Source: Streptomyces sp. HPF1205 (lineage in GTDB: Bacteria > Actinomycetota > Actinomycetes > Streptomycetales > Streptomycetaceae). Taken from it: a stretch of 64,000 nucleotides of DNA. The DNA is taken from assembly GCF_020400825.1 (NCBI RefSeq), contig NZ_JAINVH010000007.1, forward strand, positions 186,001-250,000. Direction: 5' to 3'. Below the pieces are notes generated by a model that was not told where the DNA came from, did not search any database, and was given only the letters and a program-made list of their open reading frames with translations. Below are positions 34,575-46,923 of the stretch, piece after piece. A program made the position numbers and the translations under genes. The first letter of the stretch is position 1. Each line of letters starts with the position of its first letter.

Positions 34575-34652
34575 GGCGTTCTCCTCCCCCGGCCAGCAGG
34601 ATAGCCGCGGCCGGGGGCCCGTCCGGGGCCGAACCCGGTGTGCTGGCCAAAC

Positions 34653-34680
34653 CGTAGTGCCGTCGCGGCACCGTACTACG
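34653..34680. promoter_or_regulatory. Interrupted inverted repeat in the divergent promoter region
   Basis: CGTAGT (34653-34658) and ACTACG (34675-34680) frame an inner GTGCCG-tcg-CGGCAC palindrome (34657-34671). It sits between the divergently transcribed Trypco1 gene and the aldehyde dehydrogenase gene and could be an operator for either. The pairing is clear; the regulatory role is inferred. Confidence 0.35.
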
Positions 34681-34815
34681 CCGTGGACAACGCCTCACCC
34701 GGATGGCCGCACCTACCGTGAACGAGCCGAACGGCGTACCGGGACGTGTCGCGGGACGTGACGCCGGACGGGACGCGGGACGGGACGAGACGTGACGAGA
34801 GAGGGCGGACCGAGG

Positions 34816-36276
34816 ATGACAACGGCAAGCGCGGCGCACCCGCAGGCGTTCTGGCTGGCGGGTCGCGCGGCCACCGGCGAGGAGAGCGCCGAGGTCACCA
34901 GCCCCTGGGACGGCGCGCTCGTCGGCACGGTGAGCGTGCCGACCGACACGCAGGTCGAGGAGGCGGTGGCGGCGGCGCACGCCGCGCGTGACGAGTTCGG
35001 CCGGACCCCGGCGCATGTACGGGCGGCCGCCCTCGACCACGTCTCCCGGCGGCTGGCCGAGCGCGCCGAGGAGATCGCCCGGCTGATCACCGCGGAGAAC
35101 GGCAAGCCGGTCAAGTGGGCCCGCGGCGAGGTCGCCCGCGCGGTGTCGGTGTTCCGCTGGGCAGCCGAGGAGGCCCGGCGGTTCAACGGCGGCGAGGCGC
35201 AGCGGCTGGACACCGACCCGGGCGGCACGGGCCGGCTCGCGCTGACCCGCCGCTTCACCCGCGGCCCCGTCCTGGGCATCGCCCCCTTCAACTTCCCGCT
35301 CAACCTGGTGGCCCACAAGGTCGCCCCGGCCCTCGCGGTCGGCGCCCCGATCGTCCTCAAGCCGGCGCCCGCGACCCCGCTGTCGGCCCTGCTGCTCGGG
35401 TCCCTGCTCGCCGAGACCGACCTGCCCGCCGGCGCCTGGAGCGTGCTGCCGGTGCCCAACGACCGGATGCCCGCCCTCGTGCGGGACCCGCGGCTGCCGG
35501 TGATCTCCTTCACCGGCTCCGACACGGTCGGGTACGCGATCGCCGACTCGGTGCCGCGCAAGCACGTGACCCTGGAGCTCGGCGGCAACGCGGCCGCCGT
35601 CGTCCTCGCCGACTGGGCCGGCGACGCGGACCTGGACTGGGCGGCGAGCCGCATCGCCACCTTCGCCAACTACCAGGCCGGCCAGTCCTGCATCTCCGTG
35701 CAGCGGGTCATCGCGGACGCCTCCGTCTACGACGCCCTGGCGGAGCGGGTGGTGGCCAAGGTACGCGAACAGGTCACCGGCGACCCCGGCGACCCGGCCA
35801 CCGACGTCGGCCCCCTGGTCAGCGAGGCCGCCGCCGAACGGGTCGCGGCCTGGGTGGACGACGCGGTCGCCAAGGGCGCCAAGGTCCTCACCGGCGGGAC
35901 CCGGCAGGGCGCGAACTACGCCCCCACCGTGCTCGCCGACCTCCCGGCCGACGCCGTCCTCGCCACCGCCGAGGCCTTCGGCCCCGTACTGTCACTCCAC
36001 CGGGTGAACGGCCCCGACGAGGCCTTCGCGGCCGTCAACGACTCCCGCTTCGGTCTCCAGGCCGGCGTCTTCACCCACGACCTCCAGCTCGCCTTCCGCG
36101 CCCACCGCGCCCTGGAGGTCGGCGGCGTCGTCATCGGCGACGTCCCCTCCTACCGCGCCGACCAGATGCCCTACGGCGGGGTCAAGGACTCCGGCACCGG
36201 CCGCGAGGGGGTCCGCTCCGCGATGACCGACTACACCTACGAACGCGTCCTCGTCCTCACCTCTTTGGACCTGTGA
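34816..36276 (+). CDS. Aldehyde dehydrogenase family protein
   Basis: 486-residue NAD(P)-dependent aldehyde dehydrogenase. The nucleophile is Cys292 in YQAGQSCISVQR and the general base Glu lies in VTLELGGNAAAVV. APFNFPLNLVAHKVAPALA is the usual N-terminal cofactor segment and the end has YGGVKDSGTGREG. The core resembles the GapN/lactaldehyde and succinate-semialdehyde branches more than betaine-aldehyde enzymes; the substrate cannot be fixed. ATG 34816 follows a GAGAGAGGG stretch; the frame is open from 34792. It is the third aldehyde dehydrogenase-fold enzyme in this window. Confidence 0.88.
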   Translation: MTTASAAHPQAFWLAGRAATGEESAEVTSPWDGALVGTVSVPTDTQVEEAVAAAHAARDEFGRTPAHVRAAALDHVSRRLAERAEEIARLITAENGKPVKWARGEVARAVSVFRWAAEEARRFNGGEAQRLDTDPGGTGRLALTRRFTRGPVLGIAPFNFPLNLVAHKVAPALAVGAPIVLKPAPATPLSALLLGSLLAETDLPAGAWSVLPVPNDRMPALVRDPRLPVISFTGSDTVGYAIADSVPRKHVTLELGGNAAAVVLADWAGDADLDWAASRIATFANYQAGQSCISVQRVIADASVYDALAERVVAKVREQVTGDPGDPATDVGPLVSEAAAERVAAWVDDAVAKGAKVLTGGTRQGANYAPTVLADLPADAVLATAEAFGPVLSLHRVNGPDEAFAAVNDSRFGLQAGVFTHDLQLAFRAHRALEVGGVVIGDVPSYRADQMPYGGVKDSGTGREGVRSAMTDYTYERVLVLTSLDL

Positions 36277-36431
36277 ACCTCTTCGGATCTGTAGGCGGCT
36301 CGCGCCCCCGCGAAGGCCGCGGTGCGCGCCCCCGGGCCCGCCATGAGCGCCCGGGGCCGCGGGGGAGGGCGCGAGCCTGCCCGCAACGAATGGTGGGGTC
36401 GCCGGAATTCGGGTAGTACGGACTAGTAGCA

Positions 36432-36446
36432 CCGGTCGGTAACCGG
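36432..36446. promoter_or_regulatory. 15-bp palindrome upstream of the acyl-CoA dehydrogenase
   Basis: CCGGT (36432-36436) and ACCGG (36442-36446) flank CGGTA, and outer TAG/CTA bases extend the symmetry loosely. The site ends only four bases before the GGAGGTGA ribosome-binding site of the acyl-CoA dehydrogenase. CCGGTCGGTAACCGG resembles TetR-type operators that control actinobacterial fatty-acid genes, an inference. Confidence 0.45.
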
Positions 36447-36467
36447 CTACCCGGAGGTGACGCAACC

Positions 36468-38390
36468 GTGTCCGCACCCCCCGTCGCACGCAAGGTGTCC
36501 GAGCGCGAAGCCCGTCAGGTGGCCGAGGCCGCCAGGGAGCAGGACTGGCGCAAGCCCAGCTTCGCCAAAGAGCTGTTCCTCGGCCGCTTCCGCCTCGACC
36601 TGATCCACCCGCACCCGCTGCCCGCGCCGGACGCCGTGGCCAAGGGCGAGGCCTTCCTCGCCCGGCTGCGCGAGTTCTGCGAGACGAAGGTGGACGCGGC
36701 GCGGATCGAGCGGGACGCCCGTATCCCCGACGAGACCATCCTCGGCCTGAAGGAACTGGGCGCGTTCGGGATGAAGATCGACGAGGCGTACGGCGGCCTC
36801 GGCCTCACCCAGGTGTACTACAACAAGGCCCTGGCGCTGGCGGGCACCGCGAGCCCCGCCATCGGCGCCCTGCTGTCGGCCCATCAGTCGATCGGCGTAC
36901 CGCAGCCGCTGAAACTGTTCGGCACCAAGGAGCAGAAGGAGCGGTTCCTGCCGCGCTGCGCCCGTACCGACATCAGCGCCTTCCTGCTCACCGAGCCGGA
37001 CGTCGGCTCCGACCCGGCCAGGCTCGCCACCACCGCGGTCCCGGACGGCGACGACTACGTGCTGGACGGCGTGAAGCTGTGGACCACCAACGGCGTCGTC
37101 GCCGACCTGCTCGTGGTCATGGCCCGGGTGCCCAGGTCCGAGGGGCACAAGGGCGGCATCACCGCCTTCGTCGTCGAGGCGGACAGCGAGGGCATCACCG
37201 TCGAGAACCGCAACGCCTTCATGGGCCTGCGCGGCCTGGAGAACGGCGTCACCCGCTTCCACCAGGTCCGGGTCCCCGCGGCCAACCGGATCGGCCCCGA
37301 GGGCGCCGGCCTGAAGATCGCCCTGACCACGCTCAACACCGGCCGCCTGTCGCTGCCCGCGGGCTGCGTCGGGGCCGGCAAGTGGTGCCTGAAGATCGCC
37401 CGCGAGTGGTCCGCGGCCCGCGAGCAGTGGGGCAAGGCGATCGCCGAGCACGAGGCCGTCGGCGCCAAGATCGCCTACATCGCGGCGACCACGTTCGCCC
37501 TGGAGGCGATGGTCGACCTGGCCTCCCAGATGGCCGACGAGGACCGCAACGACATCCGCATCGAGGCCGCGCTCGCCAAGCTGTACGGCTCGGAGGCCGC
37601 CTGGACGATGGCCGACGAGCTCGTCCAGATCCGCGGCGGACGCGGCTTCGAGACCGCCGAGTCGCTCGCCGCCCGCGGCGAGCGCGCGGTCCCGGCCGAG
37701 CAACTGCTGCGCGACCTGCGGATCAACCGGATCTTCGAGGGCTCCACCGAGATCATGCACCTGCTGATCGCCCGCGAGGCGGTGGACGCGCACCTGTCCG
37801 TGGCCGGCGACCTCATCGACCCCGACTCCTCGCTCGGCGACAAGGCCAGGGCGGGCGCCAAGGCCGGCGGCTTCTACGCCCGCTGGCTGCCGGGGCTCGT
37901 CGCCGGGCCGGGCCAGCTGCCCACCTCGTACACCGAGTTCGGCGACCTGGCCACGCACCTGCGGTACGTGGAGCGCAGCGCCCGCAAGCTGGCCCGCTCC
38001 ACCTTCTACGCCATGTCCCGGTGGCAGGGCCGGATGGAGCTCAAGCAGAACTTCCTGGCCCGGATCGTGGACATCGGGGCCGAGCTGTTCGCGATGAGCG
38101 CGGCCTGCGTACGCGCCCAGCACCTGGCCGCGACCACCGACCACGGCCCGGACGCCCGGGTCCTGGCCGACACCTTCTGCCGCCAGGCCCGGGTCCGTAC
38201 CGACGAGCTCTTCGCCCGGCTGTGGACCAACACCGACGGCCCCGACCGCGCCCTGACCAAGGCGGTCATGCGCGGCGGCCTCACCTGGCTGGAGGCGGGC
38301 ATCGTGGACGCCAGCCGGGAGGGCCCCTGGATCGCCGACACCACGCCCGGCCCGTCCGCGGCCGCCAACGTCCACCGGCCCGTCCACTGA
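36468..38390 (+). CDS. Acyl-CoA dehydrogenase (large, FadE type)
   Basis: 640-residue flavoenzyme for the first step of fatty-acid beta-oxidation (alpha,beta-desaturation of acyl-CoA). Family signatures: FLLTEPDVGSDPARLATTA (FAD/substrate site), FMGLRGLENGVTRFHQVRVP, EQWGKAIAEHEAVGAKIA, QIRGGRGFETAESLAARGER and RINRIFEGSTEIMHLLIARE. A C-terminal extension of about 180 helical residues makes it longer than the 380-residue short enzymes, like very-long-chain and ACAD9-type dehydrogenases; the chain-length preference is unproven. GTG 36468 has GGAGGTGAC upstream. A 15-base palindrome just before suggests local repression. Confidence 0.92.
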   Translation: MSAPPVARKVSEREARQVAEAAREQDWRKPSFAKELFLGRFRLDLIHPHPLPAPDAVAKGEAFLARLREFCETKVDAARIERDARIPDETILGLKELGAFGMKIDEAYGGLGLTQVYYNKALALAGTASPAIGALLSAHQSIGVPQPLKLFGTKEQKERFLPRCARTDISAFLLTEPDVGSDPARLATTAVPDGDDYVLDGVKLWTTNGVVADLLVVMARVPRSEGHKGGITAFVVEADSEGITVENRNAFMGLRGLENGVTRFHQVRVPAANRIGPEGAGLKIALTTLNTGRLSLPAGCVGAGKWCLKIAREWSAAREQWGKAIAEHEAVGAKIAYIAATTFALEAMVDLASQMADEDRNDIRIEAALAKLYGSEAAWTMADELVQIRGGRGFETAESLAARGERAVPAEQLLRDLRINRIFEGSTEIMHLLIAREAVDAHLSVAGDLIDPDSSLGDKARAGAKAGGFYARWLPGLVAGPGQLPTSYTEFGDLATHLRYVERSARKLARSTFYAMSRWQGRMELKQNFLARIVDIGAELFAMSAACVRAQHLAATTDHGPDARVLADTFCRQARVRTDELFARLWTNTDGPDRALTKAVMRGGLTWLEAGIVDASREGPWIADTTPGPSAAANVHRPVH

Positions 38391-38495
38391 GGCCGTACGG
38401 GGGGCCCGCGGGAACGGCTCCGGCCGCTCCCGCGGGCCGCCGGGCCGTGCCCGCCCACTGGACCGGCGCCGCCACGGGCAGGACACAATGACCCC

Positions 38496-39764
38496 ATGAC
38501 GGACGCACTCGCAGACCCGCACTACAGCCCGTACACCGGTCCGGGGAGCTCCGGCGAGCCGCGAGGAGGCGGCCCCCGGGACATCGTGATCCTCGGCTCC
38601 ACGGGATCGATCGGCACCCAGGCGATCGACGTCGTCCTGCGCAACCCCGGCCGCTTCCGGGTGGTCGCGCTGTCGGCGGCGGGCGGCCGGGTGGAACTGC
38701 TGGCCGAGCAGGCGCACCGGCTCGCGGTGCACACGGTCGCGGTCGCCGACGAGTCCGCCGTGCCCGCCCTGCGCGAGGCGCTGTCCGCGCGGTACGGGAC
38801 GGCCGCGCCGCTGCCGGAGATCATCGCCGGTCCGCGGGCCGCCACCGAGGCCGCGGCCCTGCCGTGCCACTCGGTGCTCAACGGCATCACCGGATCGATC
38901 GGGCTGCGCCCCACGCTGGCCGCGCTGGAGGCGGGCCGGGTGCTCGTACTGGCCAACAAGGAGTCGCTGATCGCCGGCGGCCCCCTGGTCAAGGCCGTGG
39001 CCAAACCCGGCCAGGTCGTGCCCGTCGACTCCGAGCACTCCGCGCTGTTCCAGGCGCTGCGCGGCGGCGCCCACCGCGAGGTGCGCAAACTGATCGTCAC
39101 CGCGTCCGGCGGGCCGTTCCGCGGCCGCACCCTGGAGGAGATGGCGGACGTCACCCCCGAGCAGGCCATGGCGCACCCCACCTGGGACATGGGCCCGGTG
39201 ATCACCATCAACTCGGCGAACCTCGTGAACAAGGGCCTGGAGGTCATCGAGGCCCACCTGCTGTACGACATCCCGTTCGACCGCATCGAGGTGGTCGTCC
39301 ACCCGCAGTCCTACGTTCACTCGATGGTGGAATTCGTCGACGGCTCCACCCTCGCCCAGGCGAGCCCGCCCGACATGCGGATGCCGATCGCGCTGGGCCT
39401 CGGCTGGCCGGACCGGGTGCCGGACGCCGCCCCCGCGTTCGACTGGTCCAAGGCGTCCACCTGGGAGTTCTTCCCGCTGGACGAGCGCTCCTTCCCGTCG
39501 GTCGCGCTGGCCCGCCACGTGGGCGCCCTCGGCGGCACGGCGCCCGCGGTGTTCAACGCGGCCAACGAGGAGTGCGTCGAGGCCTTCCGTGCCGGACGCC
39601 TGTCGTTCACCGGCATCATGGACACCGTCGCCCGCGTGGTCGGGGAGCACGGCACCGCGGCGCCGGGAACCTCCCCGACCGTCGAGGACGTCCTCGAAGC
39701 GGAGACCTGGGCCCGTGCCCGGGCCCGCGAACTGGCACAGGCATCGGAGGCAGCAGGCGTATGA
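38496..39764 (+). CDS. dxr: 1-deoxy-D-xylulose 5-phosphate reductoisomerase
   Basis: 422 residues. Catalyses the NADPH-dependent rearrangement and reduction of DXP to MEP, the committed step of the non-mevalonate isoprenoid pathway. The NADPH site is [15 protein letters not shown] (GSTGSIG at 34-40); [23 protein letters not shown] and TASGGPFRG carry substrate and metal contacts, and [22 protein letters not shown] is the family core. ATG 38496 sits near the usual N-terminus with a short non-conserved leader. Its stop overlaps the rseP start (ATGA), and ispG, encoding a later step of the same pathway, follows: the standard actinobacterial arrangement. Confidence 0.97.
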   Translation: MTDALADPHYSPYTGPGSSGEPRGGGPRDIVILGSTGSIGTQAIDVVLRNPGRFRVVALSAAGGRVELLAEQAHRLAVHTVAVADESAVPALREALSARYGTAAPLPEIIAGPRAATEAAALPCHSVLNGITGSIGLRPTLAALEAGRVLVLANKESLIAGGPLVKAVAKPGQVVPVDSEHSALFQALRGGAHREVRKLIVTASGGPFRGRTLEEMADVTPEQAMAHPTWDMGPVITINSANLVNKGLEVIEAHLLYDIPFDRIEVVVHPQSYVHSMVEFVDGSTLAQASPPDMRMPIALGLGWPDRVPDAAPAFDWSKASTWEFFPLDERSFPSVALARHVGALGGTAPAVFNAANEECVEAFRAGRLSFTGIMDTVARVVGEHGTAAPGTSPTVEDVLEAETWARARARELAQASEAAGV

Positions 39765-41080
39765 CGGCCCTCATGACGGTCCTCGGCATAGTCGTCTTCG
39801 CCGTCGGCCTGATGATCTCCATCGCCTGGCACGAGCTGGGACACCTCTCCACGGCCAAACTCTTCAAGATCCGCGTGCCCCAGTACATGGTCGGCTTCGG
39901 CCCCACCATCTGGTCCCGGCACAAGGGCGAGACCGAGTACGGCATCAAGGCCATCCCGCTCGGCGGCTACATCCGCATGATCGGCATGTTCCCGCCCGGC
40001 CAGGACGGCCGGATCACCGCCCGCTCCACCTCCCCGTGGCGCGGCATGATCGAGGACGCGCGCTCGCAGGCGTACGAGGAGCTGCTCCCCGGCGACGAGA
40101 CGCGGATGTTCTACACCCGCAAACCGTGGAAGCGGGTCATCGTCATGTTCGCCGGGCCGTTCATGAACCTGATCCTGGCCGGCGCGCTGTTCCTCGGGGT
40201 CTTCATGGGCTTCGGGATCTCCATGCGCACCACCGTGGTCAGTCAGGTCAGCGACTGCGTCATCTCCCAGGCCGACACCTCCAAGCGGAACCCGGACAAC
40301 CCCTGCCGGCCCAGCGACCCGGTCGCGCCCGCCAAGGCCGCCGGCCTCAAGGCCGGGGACAAGTTCGTGGAGTTCGACGGGCGGCCGGTCAAGGACTGGG
40401 CGCAACTGTCCAAGGACATCAGGGAAAACCCCGGCCGGCAGGAGACCGTCGTCGTCCTGCGTAAGGGGCAGCGGGTCACCCTGCACCCGGTCATCACCAC
40501 CAACACCGTCGCCAAAACCGACAGCGACGGCAACTACGTCGACGGCACGGTGAAGGCCGGCTTCCTCGGGTTCAGCCCCGCGAGCCACATCCAGCCGCTC
40601 GGCTTCGCCGACTCCTTCCAGCACATGGGGGACATGGCAAGGCAGGGCGTGGACTCCCTCGTCAGCCTGCCCAAGCGGATCCCCGACCTGTGGAACGCGG
40701 CCTTCAACGGCGGCCAGCGCAAGCAGGACTCGCCGGTGGGCGTGGTGGGCGCGGCCCGCATAGGGGGCGACGTGTTCGCCCTGAAGGCGCCGGCCATCGA
40801 CCGCGTGATGTTCATGGTCACCCTGGTCGCCGGGTTCAACCTGTCGCTGTTCCTGTTCAACATGCTGCCGCTGCTGCCGCTGGACGGCGGCCACATCGCC
40901 GGCGCGCTGTGGGAGTCGCTGCGCCGCAACACCGCCCGCGTCTTCCGCCGGCCCGACCCCGGGCCGTTCGACGTGGCCACTCTCATGCCGATCGCGTATG
41001 TCGTGGCCGGGATATTCCTGTCCTTCACCCTGCTGGTACTGATCGCCGATGTGGTGAACCCGGTCAAACTGAGTTCGTGA
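39761..41080 (+). CDS. rseP: RseP/Rip1-type site-2 metalloprotease
   Basis: 439-residue intramembrane M50 zinc protease that cleaves membrane proteins such as anti-sigma factors. The zinc motif HELGH is at residues 24-28 within the first membrane helix, and the second zinc ligand lies in [18 protein letters not shown] near 375. A PDZ domain occupies about 200-270 ([18 protein letters not shown]). About four membrane helices are visible. The gene is coupled to dxr by a four-base ATGA overlap, as in other actinomycetes; rseP is probably driven from the dxr promoter. Its substrates cannot be read from this window. Confidence 0.93.
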   Translation: MTALMTVLGIVVFAVGLMISIAWHELGHLSTAKLFKIRVPQYMVGFGPTIWSRHKGETEYGIKAIPLGGYIRMIGMFPPGQDGRITARSTSPWRGMIEDARSQAYEELLPGDETRMFYTRKPWKRVIVMFAGPFMNLILAGALFLGVFMGFGISMRTTVVSQVSDCVISQADTSKRNPDNPCRPSDPVAPAKAAGLKAGDKFVEFDGRPVKDWAQLSKDIRENPGRQETVVVLRKGQRVTLHPVITTNTVAKTDSDGNYVDGTVKAGFLGFSPASHIQPLGFADSFQHMGDMARQGVDSLVSLPKRIPDLWNAAFNGGQRKQDSPVGVVGAARIGGDVFALKAPAIDRVMFMVTLVAGFNLSLFLFNMLPLLPLDGGHIAGALWESLRRNTARVFRRPDPGPFDVATLMPIAYVVAGIFLSFTLLVLIADVVNPVKLSS

Positions 41081-41181
41081 TGCCCCGAGCCGGGTGAGTG
41101 TCGTGGGCGGGTTGCCGTAGTCTCGATGCCGGAGCCCGCCCACGCCGGGACCTAGATCCACACCATGGGGATGCCACGCAG

Positions 41182-42336
<1,155 letters not shown>

Positions 42337-42337
42337 T

Positions 42338-42365
42338 CCCCCCTGCGGGGCGCAGCGCAGGGGGG
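42338..42365 (+). terminator. ispG terminator hairpin
   Basis: CCCCCCTGCG (42338-42347) pairs perfectly with CGCAGGGGGG (42356-42365) around an eight-base loop, starting one base after the ispG stop codon. There is no T-tract, normal for this GC class. Confidence 0.75.
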
Positions 42366-42814
42366 TGCCCCCAGGCGAAGCTCCGGCGGACCCCGCGCCT
42401 CTGGGTATTCCGGGCTTGCCCGGCAGGGTATGCGCAGGCGTGGGGTGCGCCCGGTAGGGGCGCGGGGTCCCCCAGGGCCAACGCCTGGGGGCGCCCCCAG
42501 CGCGGGCAACCGACCACCGGCCGGTGGTCCGGGTGCGCCAGCGGTTGCCCCTTTGGGGCGGTGGCGACGTGCGGCCCGGTGCGGGGTGGCCGGGCAGTGC
42601 CCCGCGCGGCACGCGCGGCCCTGGGTACTCCGGGTGCGCCCGGCGTGGCGTGCGCGGCCTTGGGTACTCCGGGCGTGCCCGGGGGATCGGGGGGCACGCC
42701 CGCAGGGCGGGGGCGCTTGCGGCGAACCCGCCGCCCATCCGCTCCGCCCCTGCGAGGTAAAGTGCGGAAACCATCCTTCGCCGTCGCCCGCGGCCCGTTC
42801 GGTGAGGCGCCTTC
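42366..42814. repeat. Repeat-rich intergenic segment after ispG
   Basis: About 450 bases without a supported gene. A block CTGGGTA(C/T)TCCGGG followed by a GC-rich tail and CCCGG recurs three times (about 42412, 42627 and 42663). GGGGGCGCCCCC- and GGGGTGCCCCC-type palindromes with GCCTGGGGG/CCCCCAGGC arms occur near 42366-42500. It looks like accumulated Streptomyces intergenic repeat elements. The last ~60 bases should hold the promoter of the next gene. Confidence 0.6.
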
Positions 42815-43660
42815 TTGTTGACCCACCCGACTGCCCGAGTCCTCGACCCCGGTGATCTCGACGCGGCCCTCGCGGTCCTCGACCGCGACCCGGTGGCGAA
42901 CGCCTTCGTGACCTCACGGGTCAACGTCGCCGGCCTGGACCCGTGGCGGCTCGGCGGCGAGATGTGGGGCTGGTACACCGGCGGCAGACTCACCTCGCTG
43001 TGCTACGCCGGCGCCAACCTCGTCCCCATCTGCGCCACGCCCGAGGCCGTCCGCGCCTTCGCCGAGCGCGCCCGCAGGGCGGGCCGCCGCTGCTCGTCCA
43101 TCGTCGGCCCCGCCGGGCCCACCGCGGACCTGTGGGCCCAACTGGAGCCGCACTGGGGCCCGGCCCGGGAGATCCGTACCCACCAGCCGCTGATGACCAC
43201 CAGGTCGCTGCCCGCGGACGTCACGCCCGACCCGCTGGTGCGCCGGGTCCGCCGGGACGAGATGGACGTGATCATGCCCGCCTGCGTGGCGATGTTCACC
43301 GAGGAGGTCGGCGTCTCGCCGCTGGCCGGCGACGGCGGACTGCTCTACCAGGCCCGGGTGGCCGAACTCGTCTCCACCGGCCGGGCGTTCGCCCGTATCG
43401 AGGACGGCGAGGTGGTCTTCAAGGCCGAGATCGGCGCGGTCACCCGGCACACCTGCCAGATCCAGGGCGTGTGGGTCGCGCCCGCGTACCGCGGCCGCGG
43501 CCTGTCCGAGACCGGCATGGCCGCCGTCCTGCACTACGCGCTGCGCGACGTCGCGCCGGTCGTCAGCCTCTACGTCAACGACTTCAACACCGCCGCCAGG
43601 GCGGCGTACCGGAGGGTGGGCTTCACCGAGGTCGGCGCATTCATGAGCGTGTTGTTCTGA
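42815..43660 (+). CDS. GNAT acetyltransferase with DUF4081 domain
   Basis: 281 residues. The N-terminal DUF4081 part (about 10-130) has NAFVTSRVN, GGEMWGWYTGGRLTSLCYAG and RRCSSIVGPAG. The C-terminal GNAT domain has VVFKAEIGAVT and the acetyl-CoA loop WVAPAYRGRGLSETGM, then YVNDFNTAARAAYRRVGF. It should acetylate an unknown amine substrate. The start is TTG 42815 or TTG 42818, both after GGTGAGG; no ATG or GTG lies suitably. A second acetyltransferase follows 22 bases later, so the pair is probably co-expressed. Confidence 0.85.
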   Translation: MLTHPTARVLDPGDLDAALAVLDRDPVANAFVTSRVNVAGLDPWRLGGEMWGWYTGGRLTSLCYAGANLVPICATPEAVRAFAERARRAGRRCSSIVGPAGPTADLWAQLEPHWGPAREIRTHQPLMTTRSLPADVTPDPLVRRVRRDEMDVIMPACVAMFTEEVGVSPLAGDGGLLYQARVAELVSTGRAFARIEDGEVVFKAEIGAVTRHTCQIQGVWVAPAYRGRGLSETGMAAVLHYALRDVAPVVSLYVNDFNTAARAAYRRVGFTEVGAFMSVLF

Positions 43661-43682
43661 GCAGCGGGTAGGGTCGACGGGC

Positions 43683-44249
43683 ATGGGAAACGTGCAGGTC
43701 GCCCCGTGCGATCTCGCCGCTCACGTCGACGAGGCGCTGGGCGTGCAGGCGGTCGCCTTCGGGCTCGGTCCCGACGAGGTCGCGATCCGGCGGCAGATCG
43801 TGCTGCGGCACCTCGCCTCGCCGGGTGCCAGGGCCTTCGCCGCGTACACCGACGACGGGCGCATGGTCGGCTTCGTCTACGGCCAGCCCAACGACCGCTC
43901 GCACTGGTGGTCGAGCGTCGTGCAGCCGTACCTGCGCGACCGGGGCAACGACTTCTGGCTGGACGACTCCTTCGTCATCACCGAGCTGCACGTACTGCCC
44001 GCGTTCCAGAACCAGGGCATCGGCCGCCGACTGATCACGCGGATCACCGACACCGCCGACCAGCCCCGCTCCATCCTGTCGGCGATCGACGGGGACAGCC
44101 CGGCCCGCCACCTCTACCGCCACCTCGGCTACCAGGACCTGGCCCGCCCGGTGCACTTCCCCAGCGCCACCCGTCCGTACGCGGTCATGGGCGCCTGGCT
44201 GCCGCTGCGCCGGAAACTGCCCGCGCAGGCCGGCGAACCGGGCGCGTAA
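43683..44249 (+). CDS. GNAT family N-acetyltransferase
   Basis: 188 residues, single GNAT domain: [38 protein letters not shown] (the acetyl-CoA pyrophosphate loop is QNQGIG) and [12 protein letters not shown]. Substrate unknown. It lies 22 bases after the DUF4081-containing acetyltransferase and 67 bases before proS. Confidence 0.85.
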   Translation: MGNVQVAPCDLAAHVDEALGVQAVAFGLGPDEVAIRRQIVLRHLASPGARAFAAYTDDGRMVGFVYGQPNDRSHWWSSVVQPYLRDRGNDFWLDDSFVITELHVLPAFQNQGIGRRLITRITDTADQPRSILSAIDGDSPARHLYRHLGYQDLARPVHFPSATRPYAVMGAWLPLRRKLPAQAGEPGA

Positions 44250-44316
44250 ACCGTTCCCGCCGCCGCCGCGGTGCCCGCTATCCTCGCCGGACCCCCTCGG
44301 CCACAGGAGGCCCGCC

Positions 44317-46025
<1,709 letters not shown>

Positions 46026-46029
<4 letters not shown>

Positions 46030-46913
46030 CGCGGCGCCCCGGCACGCTCGGGGAGGCCGGGGCGGCCGGGAAGGAGGAGGCCAGGTACTGGGAGCACCCC
46101 GGACTGCCCGGGGTGGACCTGCTGCGGGCCCGCTACATACGCCACACCTTCTCCCGGCACACGCACGAGGGCTACGTGATCTGCGCGGTCACCGAAGGGG
46201 TCGAGGGCATCGGACTGCCCGGCGGCGCCGAGCGGGCCGGCGCCGGATCGGTGGTGCTCCTCAACCCCGAAACCCCGCACACCGCGTACGCGGGCGCCGC
46301 CCACGGCTGGGCCTACCGCGTGCTCTATCCCGATCCCGGCGTGGTCGCCTCCGTGGCCGCGGAGACCTCCGCCCTGCGCGGCACTGCGGCCTTCGGCGCC
46401 ACGGTCGTCGACGACCCCGGAGCCGCGCGGCTGATCACCGGCGTTCACCGCGCGGCGGAGCGCGACGACGCCCTGGCCGCCGAGACCTGCCTGCGGCTGG
46501 CCGTGGCCCGGCTGCTCGCCCGCCACGGCACCGCGGCCGCCGCCGCCCGCCCCGTCGCCGCGGCCGGCCGCACCGCCGCGGCCCTGGCCCGCGACCTGCT
46601 CGCCGCCCGCCTGGCCGACCCGCCGGGGCTGGACGCGCTGGCCGCCGCGACCGGCACCGGCCCCTTCGCCCTGCTGCGCGCCTTCAAGGCCGCCTACGGC
46701 CTGCCCCCGCACGCCTGGCTCACCAACGAGCGCGTCCGCCGCGCCCGCCGCCTCCTCGCCGCCGGCACGACCCCGGCCGCCACCGCCGCCGCGCTCGGCT
46801 TCAGCGACCAGTCCCACCTCACCCGGCACTTCACCCGCATCACCGGCGTGCCGCCCGGCGCCTACCAACGCGGCCGCAAGAACGTGCAAGACCCGGCGCC
46901 CGGGGCGCCTTAG
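46026..46913 (+). CDS. AraC-family transcriptional regulator
   Basis: 295 residues. The N-terminal ligand-binding cupin has [20 protein letters not shown] and [14 protein letters not shown]; the C-terminal double HTH has [40 protein letters not shown] and [20 protein letters not shown]. This is the class that usually sits before AzlCD exporters. GTG 46026 overlaps the proS stop by four bases, so it may be translated by ribosomes finishing proS. azlC starts 11 bases after its stop. I infer that it controls azlCD in response to an amino acid. Confidence 0.9.
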
Positions 46914-46923
46914 CGTCGCCCGT

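Noticed and set aside
36447..39650. 1067-residue open frame on the minus strand
   Set aside because: It lies opposite the acyl-CoA dehydrogenase and dxr genes and is composed of shadow sequence rich in Gly, Val, Asp and His.
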